Notes: a model not told the origin generated them from the letters alone. A stretch of 64,000 bases of DNA from Lachnospiraceae bacterium M18-1 (GCA_000403295.2 KE159609.1:1051432-1115431), one strand, 5' to 3'. Shown: positions 36,783 to 46,070, counted from the first letter of the stretch. Numbers and translations: made by a program.

Positions 36783-37907
36783 ATGAGAAAATTGTATGCA
36801 AAAAAAGAGGAATGCTGCGGCTGCGGGGCATGCTTAGATATCTGTGGTAAGGAAGCGATCCGGATGGTGGTCGACAGGGAAGGCTTCCGCTATCCGAAGA
36901 TTGATAAAAATCTGTGTATAGACTGCGGAAGATGTGAGGAAGTGTGCCCTGTGAAAAAGAAGGGCGCGGAAAAAGAAATGCACCGGCAGTATTTTGGAGT
37001 CCAGGCAAAGGAGGAGAAGGTCCGGTATGCCAGCTCTTCCGGTGGTATGTTCCCGGTCCTTGCAGAATATGTATTCCGGCAGCAGGGTGTCGTCTACGGC
37101 GCTGCCTATGACAAAAATATGAGAGTAGTGCACCGGGAGATCCATAACAGGGAAGAGCTGGATGCGGTCAAGAGGACCAAATATGTACAGAGCAGTATGA
37201 AGGGGATCTGCCGCAGGATCGAAGCACGGCTGAAAGAGGAACAATGGGTGCTGTTCTGCGGTACTCCGTGCCAGGCGGAGGGATTAAGGCTGTATCTGAA
37301 AAAGCCGTATCCCAAGCTCATCACTGCAGATCTGGTCTGCTATGGAGTGCCTTCTCCGGGAATATGGGGAGATTATGTGAAGCACCTGGAAGGAAAGCAC
37401 GGCGGTAAAATGACGGACTTTTCGTTCCGGGATAAAAGGATGCGTGACAGCGGGCATACCTGCGCCTACGTGGTCGGAGGGAAGGAATATTCAGGCTCTC
37501 TTTATGCAGATGCGTACTGCAGGATGTACTTTACAAATCATATCCTGCGTCCCTCCTGCCATCAATGCAGATTCTGCACGGTGGAAAGGAGCAGCGATCT
37601 GACGATCGGTGATTTCTGGGGGATTGAGAAGGTGAAGCCGGAGATCGACGATGGTATGGGGACCTCACTGGTCATTCTTCACACGGACAAGGCGAAGGAA
37701 ATATGGAAGGCGGTGCAGGAAGAGCTTTCCTGGTTTGAATGCGGGGAAAAGGATGTGCTTCAGCCGCGTCTGTCAGGACCGACAGAGTCGGCGAAAAGCC
37801 GCGGGATCTTTATGGGCTTTTACAGAGTCCTGCCATTTTCACAGGTCCTGAGACTGTATCAGGTGCTCGCGTCAGGCAGGGCGCTGCTGAAAAAGATAAA
37901 AAAATAG
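36783..37907 (+). CDS. F420H2 dehydrogenase beta-subunit-like iron-sulfur protein
   Basis: The ATG at 36783 gives 374 residues. It starts with two ferredoxin-type [4Fe-4S] motifs, CCGCGACLDIC and CIDCGRCEEVC. The FrhB/FdhB-type N and C domains follow, with YASSSGGMFP, FCGTPCQAEGL, DLVCYGVPSPG, a cysteine pair in SCHQCRFC, and DLTIGDFWGIE. In polysaccharide loci these proteins pair with pyruvyl transferase-family proteins and are thought to reduce or remodel sugar precursors. The exact reaction is unknown. The upstream fusion gene ends 19 nt earlier, so the two are co-transcribed. Confidence 0.85.
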   Translation: MRKLYAKKEECCGCGACLDICGKEAIRMVVDREGFRYPKIDKNLCIDCGRCEEVCPVKKKGAEKEMHRQYFGVQAKEEKVRYASSSGGMFPVLAEYVFRQQGVVYGAAYDKNMRVVHREIHNREELDAVKRTKYVQSSMKGICRRIEARLKEEQWVLFCGTPCQAEGLRLYLKKPYPKLITADLVCYGVPSPGIWGDYVKHLEGKHGGKMTDFSFRDKRMRDSGHTCAYVVGGKEYSGSLYADAYCRMYFTNHILRPSCHQCRFCTVERSSDLTIGDFWGIEKVKPEIDDGMGTSLVILHTDKAKEIWKAVQEELSWFECGEKDVLQPRLSGPTESAKSRGIFMGFYRVLPFSQVLRLYQVLASGRALLKKIKK

Positions 37908-38008
37908 CCTTTACAGCATAGAAATCACGGCAGAGAGCTGCGGAAGAAGACCGGCTCCGTCAAGCTGCCAGCTGTATAGATCGACTACAAAATCAAAGGG
38001 GAAATGAT

Positions 38009-39712
38009 ATGGCGGAAATGTTCAGATTTTTGACGGGAATCCTGGATACAAAGGAGCAGAAGATGTGGAAGATCTATGCGGTCTTGAGCTTGATAAGCCC
38101 GATCGTGGATATCTTCAGCTTTTCTGTGATCATTTATATTATCAATATTGTAGTACGCGAGAACGAAGCGGATCCGAAGCTGACTGCATTTACCGTTTTT
38201 ATGGTACTGGTTTCTATTTTGAAGTGTCTGTTCGAGCTGTATAAAAGCAAGCTTGCAAACCGATTCGTGTACGACGGCGCGCAAAAGTTGTCCATGAAGA
38301 TCTATGAACTTCTAATCAAAGAGGATTTGATGGAACACAATAAAAAAAGCGCCATCCAGGCGATGAATACGGTACGCAATGATACGACGAACAGCATTCA
38401 GATCATCACAGACTTTATTGAAGCGGTGATTAATGGCATTACCATGGCGGGATTTGCCGCTGTATTGATCTATGTGTCGAAGTGGATGGGGATCATCAGC
38501 TGTGTGATCCTTCTGATCCTAATGGCAGTGATCTTTTTGCGTACACGTAAGAGGATGCAGGAATATGGGGAAAAAAGCAGGGCTTGTTCGATCAAAGCAA
38601 ATTCTCAGATCACCATTGCATACGGTTCCTTCAAGGAAATGAAGATTGATGACCGTTCCGCCTTTGTAATCCGCAAATATGAGGACGCAAGCCGGGCATT
38701 TGCGCAGGTGCAGGGAGAATTTAAGTACAAGATCAGCAGTATCGCCGTCATTCTGCAAAACTCGATCATGGGAGCGATGTTTGTGATCCTTGCAGTGATC
38801 CTGGTGTTCGGGACCGACCTTGCGGCAGTCCTTGCGCCGATGGTGGTATATATTACGGCACTGGTGCGTATGCTGCCGATGGCATACAACATACTGAATG
38901 GGATGAATAAGATCGAATTTGCCCAAAAGCCTTATGAGGCTGTGAAAGAATCGATGGCAGAGTACAGCCTGATGAAGGAAGAAGAAACGCGCGCTGAGAA
39001 AATCCGTCAGAGAAAGCTGACGCTCCGGAAGGGGGTTTCTGTCAGGAACATGACTTTCGGATATACAGACCGTGTACAGATCTTTCAGGATGCATCCATT
39101 GACATCCCGGTGGGCTGCTCCATTGCGGTGATCGGGGCGTCCGGCGCCGGAAAGACGACCTTTGTGGATCTGCTGCTGGGACTTTTGAAGCCGCAGGAGG
39201 GGCATGTCTTTTTTGACGATTATGATATTGTGACCCATTCTGACGGGGAGGGGCCGTGTCAGGCCAGTATGGGTGAACTGGTCAGCTATATTCCTCAGAC
39301 CGTATATCTGAATGGAGAAACCATACAGAATAATGTGGCTTTTTTCGAAGAGGAAGAAGAGATTGATGAAGCGCGGGTGATCGAATGTCTCAAATGTGCC
39401 CAGATATGGGAAGACGTTCAGAAGATGCAGGACGGGGTCCATACTCTGATCGGGGCGAATGGGATCACCCTGTCGGGAGGACAGAGACAACGGATCGCGC
39501 TGGCAAGGGCGCTTTACAAGAATTTTGAACTTTTGGTCATGGATGAGGCAACGGCAGCCCTGGATATGGAAACGGAAAAGGCAGTGATCGATTCCATCCG
39601 TCAGATCAAGGAGAACAAGACATTGATCATGGTGACGCATCATATGAGCCTGGCAAATGAATGTGATGTCGTGTATAAGATTGAAAACCAGAAGATCGTG
39701 CGGGTGCGATGA
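38009..39712 (+). CDS. ABC exporter, fused membrane and ATPase domains
   Basis: This 567-residue half-transporter has six helices in residues 20-300 and an ATPase domain with GASGAGKTTF (Walker A), LSGGQRQRIALARAL (signature) and LLVMDEATAALD (Walker B). It resembles MsbA/PglK-type exporters that flip lipid-linked oligosaccharides. Sitting among glycosyltransferases, it probably flips a lipid-linked sugar or glycan. The ribosome site AAAGGGGAA precedes the ATG. Confidence 0.85.
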   Translation: MAEMFRFLTGILDTKEQKMWKIYAVLSLISPIVDIFSFSVIIYIINIVVRENEADPKLTAFTVFMVLVSILKCLFELYKSKLANRFVYDGAQKLSMKIYELLIKEDLMEHNKKSAIQAMNTVRNDTTNSIQIITDFIEAVINGITMAGFAAVLIYVSKWMGIISCVILLILMAVIFLRTRKRMQEYGEKSRACSIKANSQITIAYGSFKEMKIDDRSAFVIRKYEDASRAFAQVQGEFKYKISSIAVILQNSIMGAMFVILAVILVFGTDLAAVLAPMVVYITALVRMLPMAYNILNGMNKIEFAQKPYEAVKESMAEYSLMKEEETRAEKIRQRKLTLRKGVSVRNMTFGYTDRVQIFQDASIDIPVGCSIAVIGASGAGKTTFVDLLLGLLKPQEGHVFFDDYDIVTHSDGEGPCQASMGELVSYIPQTVYLNGETIQNNVAFFEEEEEIDEARVIECLKCAQIWEDVQKMQDGVHTLIGANGITLSGGQRQRIALARALYKNFELLVMDEATAALDMETEKAVIDSIRQIKENKTLIMVTHHMSLANECDVVYKIENQKIVRVR

Positions 39713-39803
39713 GCAGCAGGGAAGGCAGCAAAAGAGCCGGATGCTTCAGCATACGGAAAATCTGTCTGCGTCAGGGCGTCTGTATATATAGAAGGAGAGG
39801 AAG

Positions 39804-40811
39804 ATGGACCAGAAGCGATATGAATATAAGCCGGGCCGGGTATCGGTCGTAACTCCGGTCTACAATGGAGAAACGCATTTGTCCAAAATGCTGGATTCCG
39901 TATTGAACCAGACATACCCGGACATGGAGATGATCCTTGTGGATGACGGCTCAGAGGATGAGACTGTCCGTGCGGCACAGAGCTATTGTGAGAGGTTTGC
40001 GGCAAAAGGATATGAATACCGCATCATACAGGCAGAGCATAAAAATGCGTCTGCGGCGATCAACCATGGTCTTGAGTATGTGTCGGGGGAATATCTGATC
40101 TGGCCGGACAGCGACGACTTTCTGGAGTCCGAATCTGTCCGGCGCAGAGTAGAGTTTTTACAGCAGCATCCGGAGTATGAGTGCGTCCGGTCGCTGTCAT
40201 ACTACTTTAATGCGGAAACCGGGGCAAGAGGCGAGAGGGCGGATGAGCAGAGAGGAGACCTGAAAAAGCTGGATCTGTTCTGGGATATTTTAGAATCGAA
40301 GACCTTTGTCTGCTGCGGATGCTATATGCTGCGCGCCCAAGCTTTTTTTGAGGTGTATCCAGAGCGGCGGATACCGGAATATGATGTGGGACAGAATTTT
40401 CAGATGCTGCTGCCCTTTATGTACCGTCACAAATGCCCCACGATAGAGGAGGAGCTGTACGGGGTAGCCGTCAGGGAAGGAAGCCATTCCAGGACGGCGC
40501 TGACGCAGGCGCAGGAAGAGAAAAAGTACAGGGATTATGAAAAGCTTTTGGATGATATCACGGAAAACTGCGGCATTACGGACCGGGAATCGAGAGAACG
40601 GATCCTATGCTGGAAGGCAAGGCGCAGATATAAGATTGCCCTCAAGTACGGGCGCAAAAAAGCTGCGGTCCGTGCGCTGGTCTGGCTGCACAAGTGCGGC
40701 GGATTCAGTGTCAGCGAAGCGTTGAAGGAAATCATCTGGGTCTGTTTTGTGAATGGCTGGGTGGAAGAAAACCTTTATCCAATCTATCAGAAAATCGTCG
40801 GAAGGAAATGA
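39804..40811 (+). CDS. Glycosyltransferase family 2
   Basis: This 335-residue GT-A enzyme has VSVVTPVYNGETHLS, LVDDGSEDET, AAINHGLEYVSGEY and IWPDSDDF motifs. The ribosome site is GAAGGAGAGGAAG. Its stop codon lies inside a 9-bp tandem repeat that runs into the next gene's ribosome site. It is an inverting transferase of unknown donor in the copy B accessory group. Confidence 0.85.
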   Translation: MDQKRYEYKPGRVSVVTPVYNGETHLSKMLDSVLNQTYPDMEMILVDDGSEDETVRAAQSYCERFAAKGYEYRIIQAEHKNASAAINHGLEYVSGEYLIWPDSDDFLESESVRRRVEFLQQHPEYECVRSLSYYFNAETGARGERADEQRGDLKKLDLFWDILESKTFVCCGCYMLRAQAFFEVYPERRIPEYDVGQNFQMLLPFMYRHKCPTIEEELYGVAVREGSHSRTALTQAQEEKKYRDYEKLLDDITENCGITDRESRERILCWKARRRYKIALKYGRKKAAVRALVWLHKCGGFSVSEALKEIIWVCFVNGWVEENLYPIYQKIVGRK

Positions 40812-40834
40812 AGGAAATGAAGGAAATGAAGGAA
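40801..40834 (+). repeat. Tandem GAAGGAAAT repeat in a GT2-GT2 junction
   Basis: Three full 9-bp units (40801-40809, 40810-40818, 40819-40827) and a partial fourth (to 40834) span the stop of the first GT2 and the space before the next. Every unit carries an AAGGA ribosome-site core and an ATG or ATGA. Confidence 0.85.
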
Positions 40835-40850
40835 CAGATGGAGGAATGAA

Positions 40851-41855
40851 ATGTTTACATTTGTAGTGACATGCTATAATCAGGCGGAAGTTGTCATACA
40901 TGCGTTGGAAAGCATCCGCTACCAGATCTGCAGATTCGGAAAGGGGCAGAAGTTCCAGCTGATTGCCGCAGACGATGGATCTGAGGATCAGAGCTGTCAG
41001 GTGATCGAACAGTGGATTGCAGAAAATGAAGATCTATTTGAACGGGTGGACAGGATTTTTCGGGAGAAAAATGCCGGAATCTGCAGAAATTATGTGGAAG
41101 CTTTGAGGCAGGTGGCGGGAGATCGTTTTGTTGTCCTGAACGGCGACGACCTGCTTTCTCCGTACAATCTGTTTGAGGTTACAGATCTGCTGGATGAATA
41201 TGATATGGTATGCAACGCATTCATAAAATTTACCGGTTCCGGCGATATGATCCGGTCCTATCCGGTCTATCTGGAGGTGGTACTGCAGAACTTTATCCGG
41301 GGAAATATCCTGCGGCGCTCCATCAAACTGGGCTGTGCGATTATGGGTCCGGCCGTGTATCGGAAAGAACTGCTGACGGAAGAGATATTTGACTTTATCC
41401 TGCAGTTCAGGACAGTCAATGACCGGGCCTGCTTTCAGAAGATTGTGGGCGGACATGAGAATCTCAGGGTATGCTATATGAATCGGCCGTTTATTTTGTA
41501 CCGCGTATCGCAGAACTCGATTTCCAATTTTAGCAGCCCGAACCGGTGGCTGCATAATCAGGAGGTTGCGCTGCTCTGCCGAGAGGAACGAAAGCAGGAA
41601 AAGTCCTTTTTTTTCAGGACGATGCTATATCTCCAGGAAAAATCTGCCTCATTCAGGGCAAATCCAAATTATTTCGTGCGGCTGCTGAGGTTTTTTTCAC
41701 CATATTACTTTATTATGCTGTGGCTATTTATAAAAAATCATCGGGAGATTGCCAAGCTGGAGCATGAGCTGATCGATCCATCCTGGCAATACTGCAGAGA
41801 ATTTTTATTAAAAATTGACAGACGGGCTGAGAAATATTATTTAAAAGAGGTTTAG
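40851..41855 (+). CDS. Glycosyltransferase family 2
   Basis: This 334-residue protein begins TFVVTCYNQAEVVIHALESI and carries AADDGSEDQS, NAGICRNYVEAL and VLNGDDLL, a GT2 set in which the usual DxD is represented by NGDD. GATGGAGGAATG provides the ribosome site. It ends 4 nt inside a convergent GT2 gene. The C-terminal 80 residues are hydrophobic and basic, suggesting membrane contact. Substrate unknown. Confidence 0.8.
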   Translation: MFTFVVTCYNQAEVVIHALESIRYQICRFGKGQKFQLIAADDGSEDQSCQVIEQWIAENEDLFERVDRIFREKNAGICRNYVEALRQVAGDRFVVLNGDDLLSPYNLFEVTDLLDEYDMVCNAFIKFTGSGDMIRSYPVYLEVVLQNFIRGNILRRSIKLGCAIMGPAVYRKELLTEEIFDFILQFRTVNDRACFQKIVGGHENLRVCYMNRPFILYRVSQNSISNFSSPNRWLHNQEVALLCREERKQEKSFFFRTMLYLQEKSASFRANPNYFVRLLRFFSPYYFIMLWLFIKNHREIAKLEHELIDPSWQYCREFLLKIDRRAEKYYLKEV

Positions 41856-42883
41856 AAATCGTTTCCTTTCAAATGCATATAGCTGGCCCGGCAGATCAGA
41901 CTTGTCATGCGGTAGCATTTCATACGGAAGAAGAAAACAAGGATCTTCCTCGGCAGGATCCCGCTTTTCCAGTTGTATTTCATGGCCTTCCGGTAGATTG
42001 CATTTTTCTGCATTACGGCGCACATCCGGCATTTTGTACGGCAGGACCTGGGGTTTAAGGGACTGAATACCTCCCAGATCAGAACGTAGGTCAGATTTTC
42101 AAGGCAATAAGAGTTGTATGCATTTTCCAGAAGAGGGAGCATATGGCAGTGATCTAAAAGCTTCTTCAACTGCCGCATCAGCCTTGCATGGTTCTGCAGA
42201 AGTCCGGACCGGAAGCCATGGGTCGCGGAGCCCATATGGATATCGTAATAGTAAACGGGGACTGAGGTATACACACAGGAACGGGCCCTGAGCTGGTATT
42301 CCAGATTAAACAGCAGGTCTTCCCCGACAGTCAGGCTGGGAGAGAAGCGGATGGAATAACGGTCTATGATGGATTTTCGATAGGCTCTTGCACAGGGAGT
42401 GCGGAAATCTGTGCTTCCGCCTGCGTACAGGGGCTGCGGCACAAGGATTCTCCTGATCAGCTCCTGCATTTCCTTCCCTCGAAATGTCAGGGTACGGACC
42501 GGATAATCCGCAGAAGCCTGCCCCGCGATGTGCTTGGAAAAATCAAACAGCAGCAGGTCTTTATCCTGATAGTTTTCCCGGGTGATCAGGCTCAGGAAAT
42601 CTTTGGAAATGAAATCATCGGAATCAACAAATACGATCCATTCTCCCTGACAGTGGTCCAGACCGGTGTTTCGGGCGGAGGAAACACCCTGGTTCTCCTG
42701 ATGGATGACTTTGACACGGGCATCCTGCCGGGAATATTCTTCGCATATGGCCGGACTGCCGTCGGTGGAACCGTCGTTGACCAGAAGGATTTCGAGATCA
42801 TCATAGGCAGAATGTAATACGGAATCCATACAGCGGCGGAGATATTTTTCAGTGTTGTAGACAGGGATTATTATGGAAATCAT
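41852..42883 (-). CDS. Glycosyltransferase family 2 (reverse strand, copy B)
   Basis: This 343-residue paralogue of the protein at 17313-18431 has SIIIPVYNTEKYLRRC, LVNDGSTDGS, GVSSARNTG and WIVFVDSDDFISKDF, and ends with GILPRKILVFFFRMKC. In both loci this gene type sits in reverse orientation at the far end of the glycosyltransferase block. It is convergent with, and overlaps by 4 nt, the preceding GT2. A promoter candidate lies at 43008-43036 on the minus strand. Confidence 0.85.
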   Translation of the reverse strand: MISIIIPVYNTEKYLRRCMDSVLHSAYDDLEILLVNDGSTDGSPAICEEYSRQDARVKVIHQENQGVSSARNTGLDHCQGEWIVFVDSDDFISKDFLSLITRENYQDKDLLLFDFSKHIAGQASADYPVRTLTFRGKEMQELIRRILVPQPLYAGGSTDFRTPCARAYRKSIIDRYSIRFSPSLTVGEDLLFNLEYQLRARSCVYTSVPVYYYDIHMGSATHGFRSGLLQNHARLMRQLKKLLDHCHMLPLLENAYNSYCLENLTYVLIWEVFSPLNPRSCRTKCRMCAVMQKNAIYRKAMKYNWKSGILPRKILVFFFRMKCYRMTSLICRASYMHLKGNDF

Positions 42884-43007
42884 ATTTTCATCCTTTCATT
42901 TTGCTGGGGAATGGCAGTTACAGGGCACGCCTGGTCAGGGTGCGGCCTGTAACGAATAGTAATGTGTCATATGCTGCTAATAGGAGCCTCAGCTTCGTAT
43001 ATTTAAT

Positions 43008-43036
43008 AATATAATATAGCTGCTCTAAAAACACAA
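43008..43036 (-). promoter_or_regulatory. Promoter candidate for reverse-strand GT2
   Basis: On the minus strand TTGTGT (43036-43031) and TATATT (43013-43008) are separated by 17 bp. This would give a leader of about 115 nt before the start at 42883. Confidence 0.4.
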
Positions 43037-43056
43037 TGATAAGATTGCGGGTTACG

Positions 43057-43093
43057 GTTACTGTGAGCAACCAGTCAGGGTGTGAACAGTCTA
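43057..43093 (+). repeat. Copy of the GTTACTGTGAG...GTGTGAACAGT repeat unit
   Basis: This 37-bp stretch matches the reverse complement of 19981-20017 at about 30 of 37 positions without gaps, including an exact 14-base block AGGGTGTGAACAGT. It lies just upstream of the DUF4832-type gene at 43131. Confidence 0.7.
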
Positions 43094-43130
43094 TACTGGA
43101 CAAAATAAATCGTTCTTGAGGAGAATGGAT

Positions 43131-44468
43131 ATGCGTGATTGGATAGACGCTTTTGGAAAACGAAAAACAAATATTGGTTTTCAGGCTGCGGAACTGGAGG
43201 AATCCACGTCAGAACTGTCCAATCCTGCCAGAGGCTGGTATCAGATACATACGTTTTTGGCGGAACAGGAACCGGACTTTGAAGAGTTGCGCTGGTGTCT
43301 CTATCCGAAGGATACGCTGGCATTTCTGTTGATTGACATTGGGCATTTTTGGGACAGGGATCTGGAGCAGGAGATTTTGGACCGGATCTGCCGGATTTTT
43401 TCTTTTTTTTCGGAGAGATCCTATGACTGTATCGTAAGGGTAGTCTATGACCATGAAGGGAAGGCTTCCCTGCGGGAGCCTTCTCTTTTTTCGCAGGTGG
43501 AGTCCCACCTGGAGCAGATTGGGAAGCTGGTGAAGCAGTTTATGGATACCATCTATGTGTTCCAGGGAATGCTGGTAGGCAACTGGGGGGAAATGCATTC
43601 GTCCAGATTTTTATCCGAAGCCCGGCTGAGGCAGATGGCGGAGATCTTGCGTCGATCCAGGGGGGAGGAGACATATCTGGCCGTCAGACGGCCGGTATAC
43701 TGGAGGATGCTGCATGAGGAACAAAAAAAGGGAGTGGCTGCGGCGAACGATATGGGGATTTTTGATGATGGGATCCTTGGATCGGAGAGCCACTTGGGAA
43801 CTTTCGGAACAGAGGGTAGGAAAGATGCGGCATGGAATGAACCGTGGAAACGGGATGATGAGCTTTCCTTTGAGACAGAGATCGGCATGACTGCGCCTAA
43901 CGGAGGGGAAGCGGTATACGGCGGGAGATATCTGCAGGAGCTGACTCCGGAAATGGTACTGGATACACTCTGTCAAATGCAGATCACGTATTTGAACAGA
44001 GCCCACGATACAAGAATGCTGGAGGTCTGGAAGGAATGGAAGTATCCGGGAACGGGCGTATGGAAAGAGAAAAGCTTCTATGATTATGTGAGCGGGCATT
44101 TAGGATATCGATTTCTTGTCCGGAAGGCATATATTGTTCCAAAGAGGAAACATCACATATACCATGTTGAGGTAGAAGTCGAAAATACAGGCTTTGCGGG
44201 ATACTATCAGGAAGCGGAGATACGTCTGGAATATATGGACAGCAGCGGTGCGGATTCTTCCGAGGTATTGGAAACCCGGATGAAGGGCTGGAAAAGTCAG
44301 GAACACAGAACTCTGGCCTGCACGATAGAAGCGGGGAATGTCAGACTGTATGTCATGGCAAGACGGAAGAAGGATGGAGCCATAATCCGTTTTGGAAATG
44401 TATCTGACGAACAGGGAAGGGTATTCCTGGGGGAGATTACAGGACTGCAGGAAAGCAATCAGAAGTAA
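43131..44468 (+). CDS. DUF4832/DUF4874-type protein without signal (paralogue 3)
   Basis: The ATG at 43131 lies six bases after GAGGAGA and gives 445 residues. Family blocks are LSNPARGWYQIHTF, QGMLVGNWGEMHSSRF, APNGGEAVY, ITYLNRAHD and GHLGYRFLV, in the order seen in the two paralogues. Unlike them it has no N-terminal hydrophobic segment, so it is probably cytoplasmic or lost its export signal. The Glu of NWGE is kept. A strong terminator follows, closing the polysaccharide region. Confidence 0.6.
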   Translation: MRDWIDAFGKRKTNIGFQAAELEESTSELSNPARGWYQIHTFLAEQEPDFEELRWCLYPKDTLAFLLIDIGHFWDRDLEQEILDRICRIFSFFSERSYDCIVRVVYDHEGKASLREPSLFSQVESHLEQIGKLVKQFMDTIYVFQGMLVGNWGEMHSSRFLSEARLRQMAEILRRSRGEETYLAVRRPVYWRMLHEEQKKGVAAANDMGIFDDGILGSESHLGTFGTEGRKDAAWNEPWKRDDELSFETEIGMTAPNGGEAVYGGRYLQELTPEMVLDTLCQMQITYLNRAHDTRMLEVWKEWKYPGTGVWKEKSFYDYVSGHLGYRFLVRKAYIVPKRKHHIYHVEVEVENTGFAGYYQEAEIRLEYMDSSGADSSEVLETRMKGWKSQEHRTLACTIEAGNVRLYVMARRKKDGAIIRFGNVSDEQGRVFLGEITGLQESNQK

Positions 44469-44478
44469 GGATCATATC

Positions 44479-44536
44479 AAAGGAACGGCGGATTATAGAA
44501 AAAAACTATAATCTGTCCGTCCTTATTTTGTTTTCC
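44479..44536 (+). terminator. Rho-independent terminator after DUF4832-type gene
   Basis: AAGGAACGGCGGATTATAG pairs with CTATAATCTGTCCGTCCTT around a loop of A residues, with small internal mismatches, and is followed by ATTTTGTTTT. Confidence 0.8.
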
Positions 44537-44663
44537 AATTAGACGCAGGTGAAAATAAAAGTTATACTGATATTTAAGGTGTACTTGGCTGTCAGGCAGC
44601 AAAAATTTTGCTGTCCTGTGTAAAAGATGATTTTCCTAAGACAGAATAAGGCGGGGTTGAAGC

Positions 44664-44900
44664 ATGAGAACGAAAAAATTACAGCTCGTGGTAACGTTTC
44701 ATACCACGGCGGACGCAATGGCGATGGAGCAGGCCTGTAAGGAGCGTCAGACAGACGGGCGGCTGATCCCGGTTCCCAGGGCAATCTCTGCAGGCTGCGG
44801 GCTGGCCTGGTGTGCTGGTTTGGAGAGCAGGGAGATGCTGAAAAACGTGATGGAAAGCATCGGCATCCGGGAGCAGGATATGCATGAGTGCATGGTCTGA
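44664..44900 (+). CDS. DUF3343 family putative Se/S carrier-like protein
   Basis: This 78-residue protein carries the family hallmark PRAISAGCGLAW, whose cysteine could carry sulfur or selenium. DUF3343 proteins are typically encoded with YedF and a CsdB-like aminotransferase, exactly as here. It is the first gene of a four-gene operon and the next begins 35 nt after its stop. Confidence 0.85.
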   Translation: MRTKKLQLVVTFHTTADAMAMEQACKERQTDGRLIPVPRAISAGCGLAWCAGLESREMLKNVMESIGIREQDMHECMV

Positions 44901-44935
44901 GCGGCGGGAGAAATACTTAGAAAAGGGACAGAAAT

Positions 44936-46069
44936 ATGATCTATTTAGACAATGCCGCAACCACGCTGCAGAAACCCAGGCAGGTTGCGGAAGCGGTGGC
45001 AGAGGCCATGTGCTCCCTGGGAAATGCGGGGCGAGGGGTGCACGAGGCGACCCTGGGCGCTTCCAGGGTGATCTTTGATGCGAGAAAGAGGCTGGCGGAC
45101 TTTTTTCATGTGGAAAGCCCCAAGCAGATCGCATTTACTATGAATTCGACGGAAAGCCTGAATACGGCGATCAAGGGAAGCCTGCAGAGCGGGGACCATG
45201 TGATCACAACGGAGCTGGAACACAATTCGGTGCTCCGCCCCTTATATGAAATGGAGAAAATGGGCGTGGAACTTACCATGATCCCAAGCGATAAAAAAGG
45301 ATGCATTGACGTACAGGATTTTGAGCGTGAGATCCGGGGGAATACACGGATGATCGTCTGTACCCACGGATCCAATCTGACGGGGAATCTGGTGGATATT
45401 GCAGCGGTTGGCGAGACTGCACGCCGGCATCGGGTGCTCTTTTGCGTGGATGCCTCACAGACGGCAGGGGTATTTCCCATCGATGTGCAGGAAATGAAGA
45501 TCGATATCCTTTGTTTTACCGGGCATAAAAGCTTATTGGGGCCCCAGGGAACCGGCGGACTGTATGTGCGGGAGGGCGTAAAAGTCCGTCCTCTGAAAAG
45601 CGGAGGCAGCGGCGTCCAGACATACCGGAAGGAGCATCCGCCGGAGATGCCCACAGCACTGGAAGCGGGAACCCTGAACGGACATGGGATTGCCGGGCTG
45701 AATGCGGCGGTGTCTTACATCCAGGAAATGGGAATGGATGTGATCCGGAAGCGGGAACAGGATCTGATGAAGCGGTTTTATGACAGGGTGAAAGAAATCC
45801 CAGGAATCAAGATTTACGGAGACTTTTCAGAGCCGGAGCGGTGTCCGATCGTGGCGCTGAATCTGGGAGAGTATGATTCCTCGGAGGTGAGCGACGAGTT
45901 ATTTATGACCTATGGAATCGCCACCCGTCCGGGGGCACACTGTGCGCCGCTGATGCACAGGGCGCTGGGGACAGTGGAGCAGGGGGCGGTACGTTTCAGC
46001 TTTTCCCATTATAATACGGAAGAAGAAATCGACGCTGCTGCGGATGCGCTGCGAGAACTGGCAGAGTGA
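44936..46069 (+). CDS. Cysteine desulfurase-like aminotransferase class V (EF2568 type)
   Basis: This 377-residue PLP enzyme starts MIYLDNAATTLQKP. It has the PLP lysine K198 in TGHKSLLGPQGTGG, the THGSNLTG segment, and a cysteine at 336 in RPGAHCAPLMHRALGT where desulfurases keep their persulfide-forming residue. It should release sulfur or selenium from cysteine or selenocysteine and hand it to YedF or DUF3343. Length and motifs fit the subgroup linked to selenium metabolism. Confidence 0.85.
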   Translation: MIYLDNAATTLQKPRQVAEAVAEAMCSLGNAGRGVHEATLGASRVIFDARKRLADFFHVESPKQIAFTMNSTESLNTAIKGSLQSGDHVITTELEHNSVLRPLYEMEKMGVELTMIPSDKKGCIDVQDFEREIRGNTRMIVCTHGSNLTGNLVDIAAVGETARRHRVLFCVDASQTAGVFPIDVQEMKIDILCFTGHKSLLGPQGTGGLYVREGVKVRPLKSGGSGVQTYRKEHPPEMPTALEAGTLNGHGIAGLNAAVSYIQEMGMDVIRKREQDLMKRFYDRVKEIPGIKIYGDFSEPERCPIVALNLGEYDSSEVSDELFMTYGIATRPGAHCAPLMHRALGTVEQGAVRFSFSHYNTEEEIDAAADALRELAE

Positions 46070-46070
46070 A

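Noticed and set aside
38519..39643. Long reverse-strand frame opposite the ABC exporter
   Set aside because: The forward frame has complete ABC motifs. The reverse product is rich in His, Arg and Cys without domain features.
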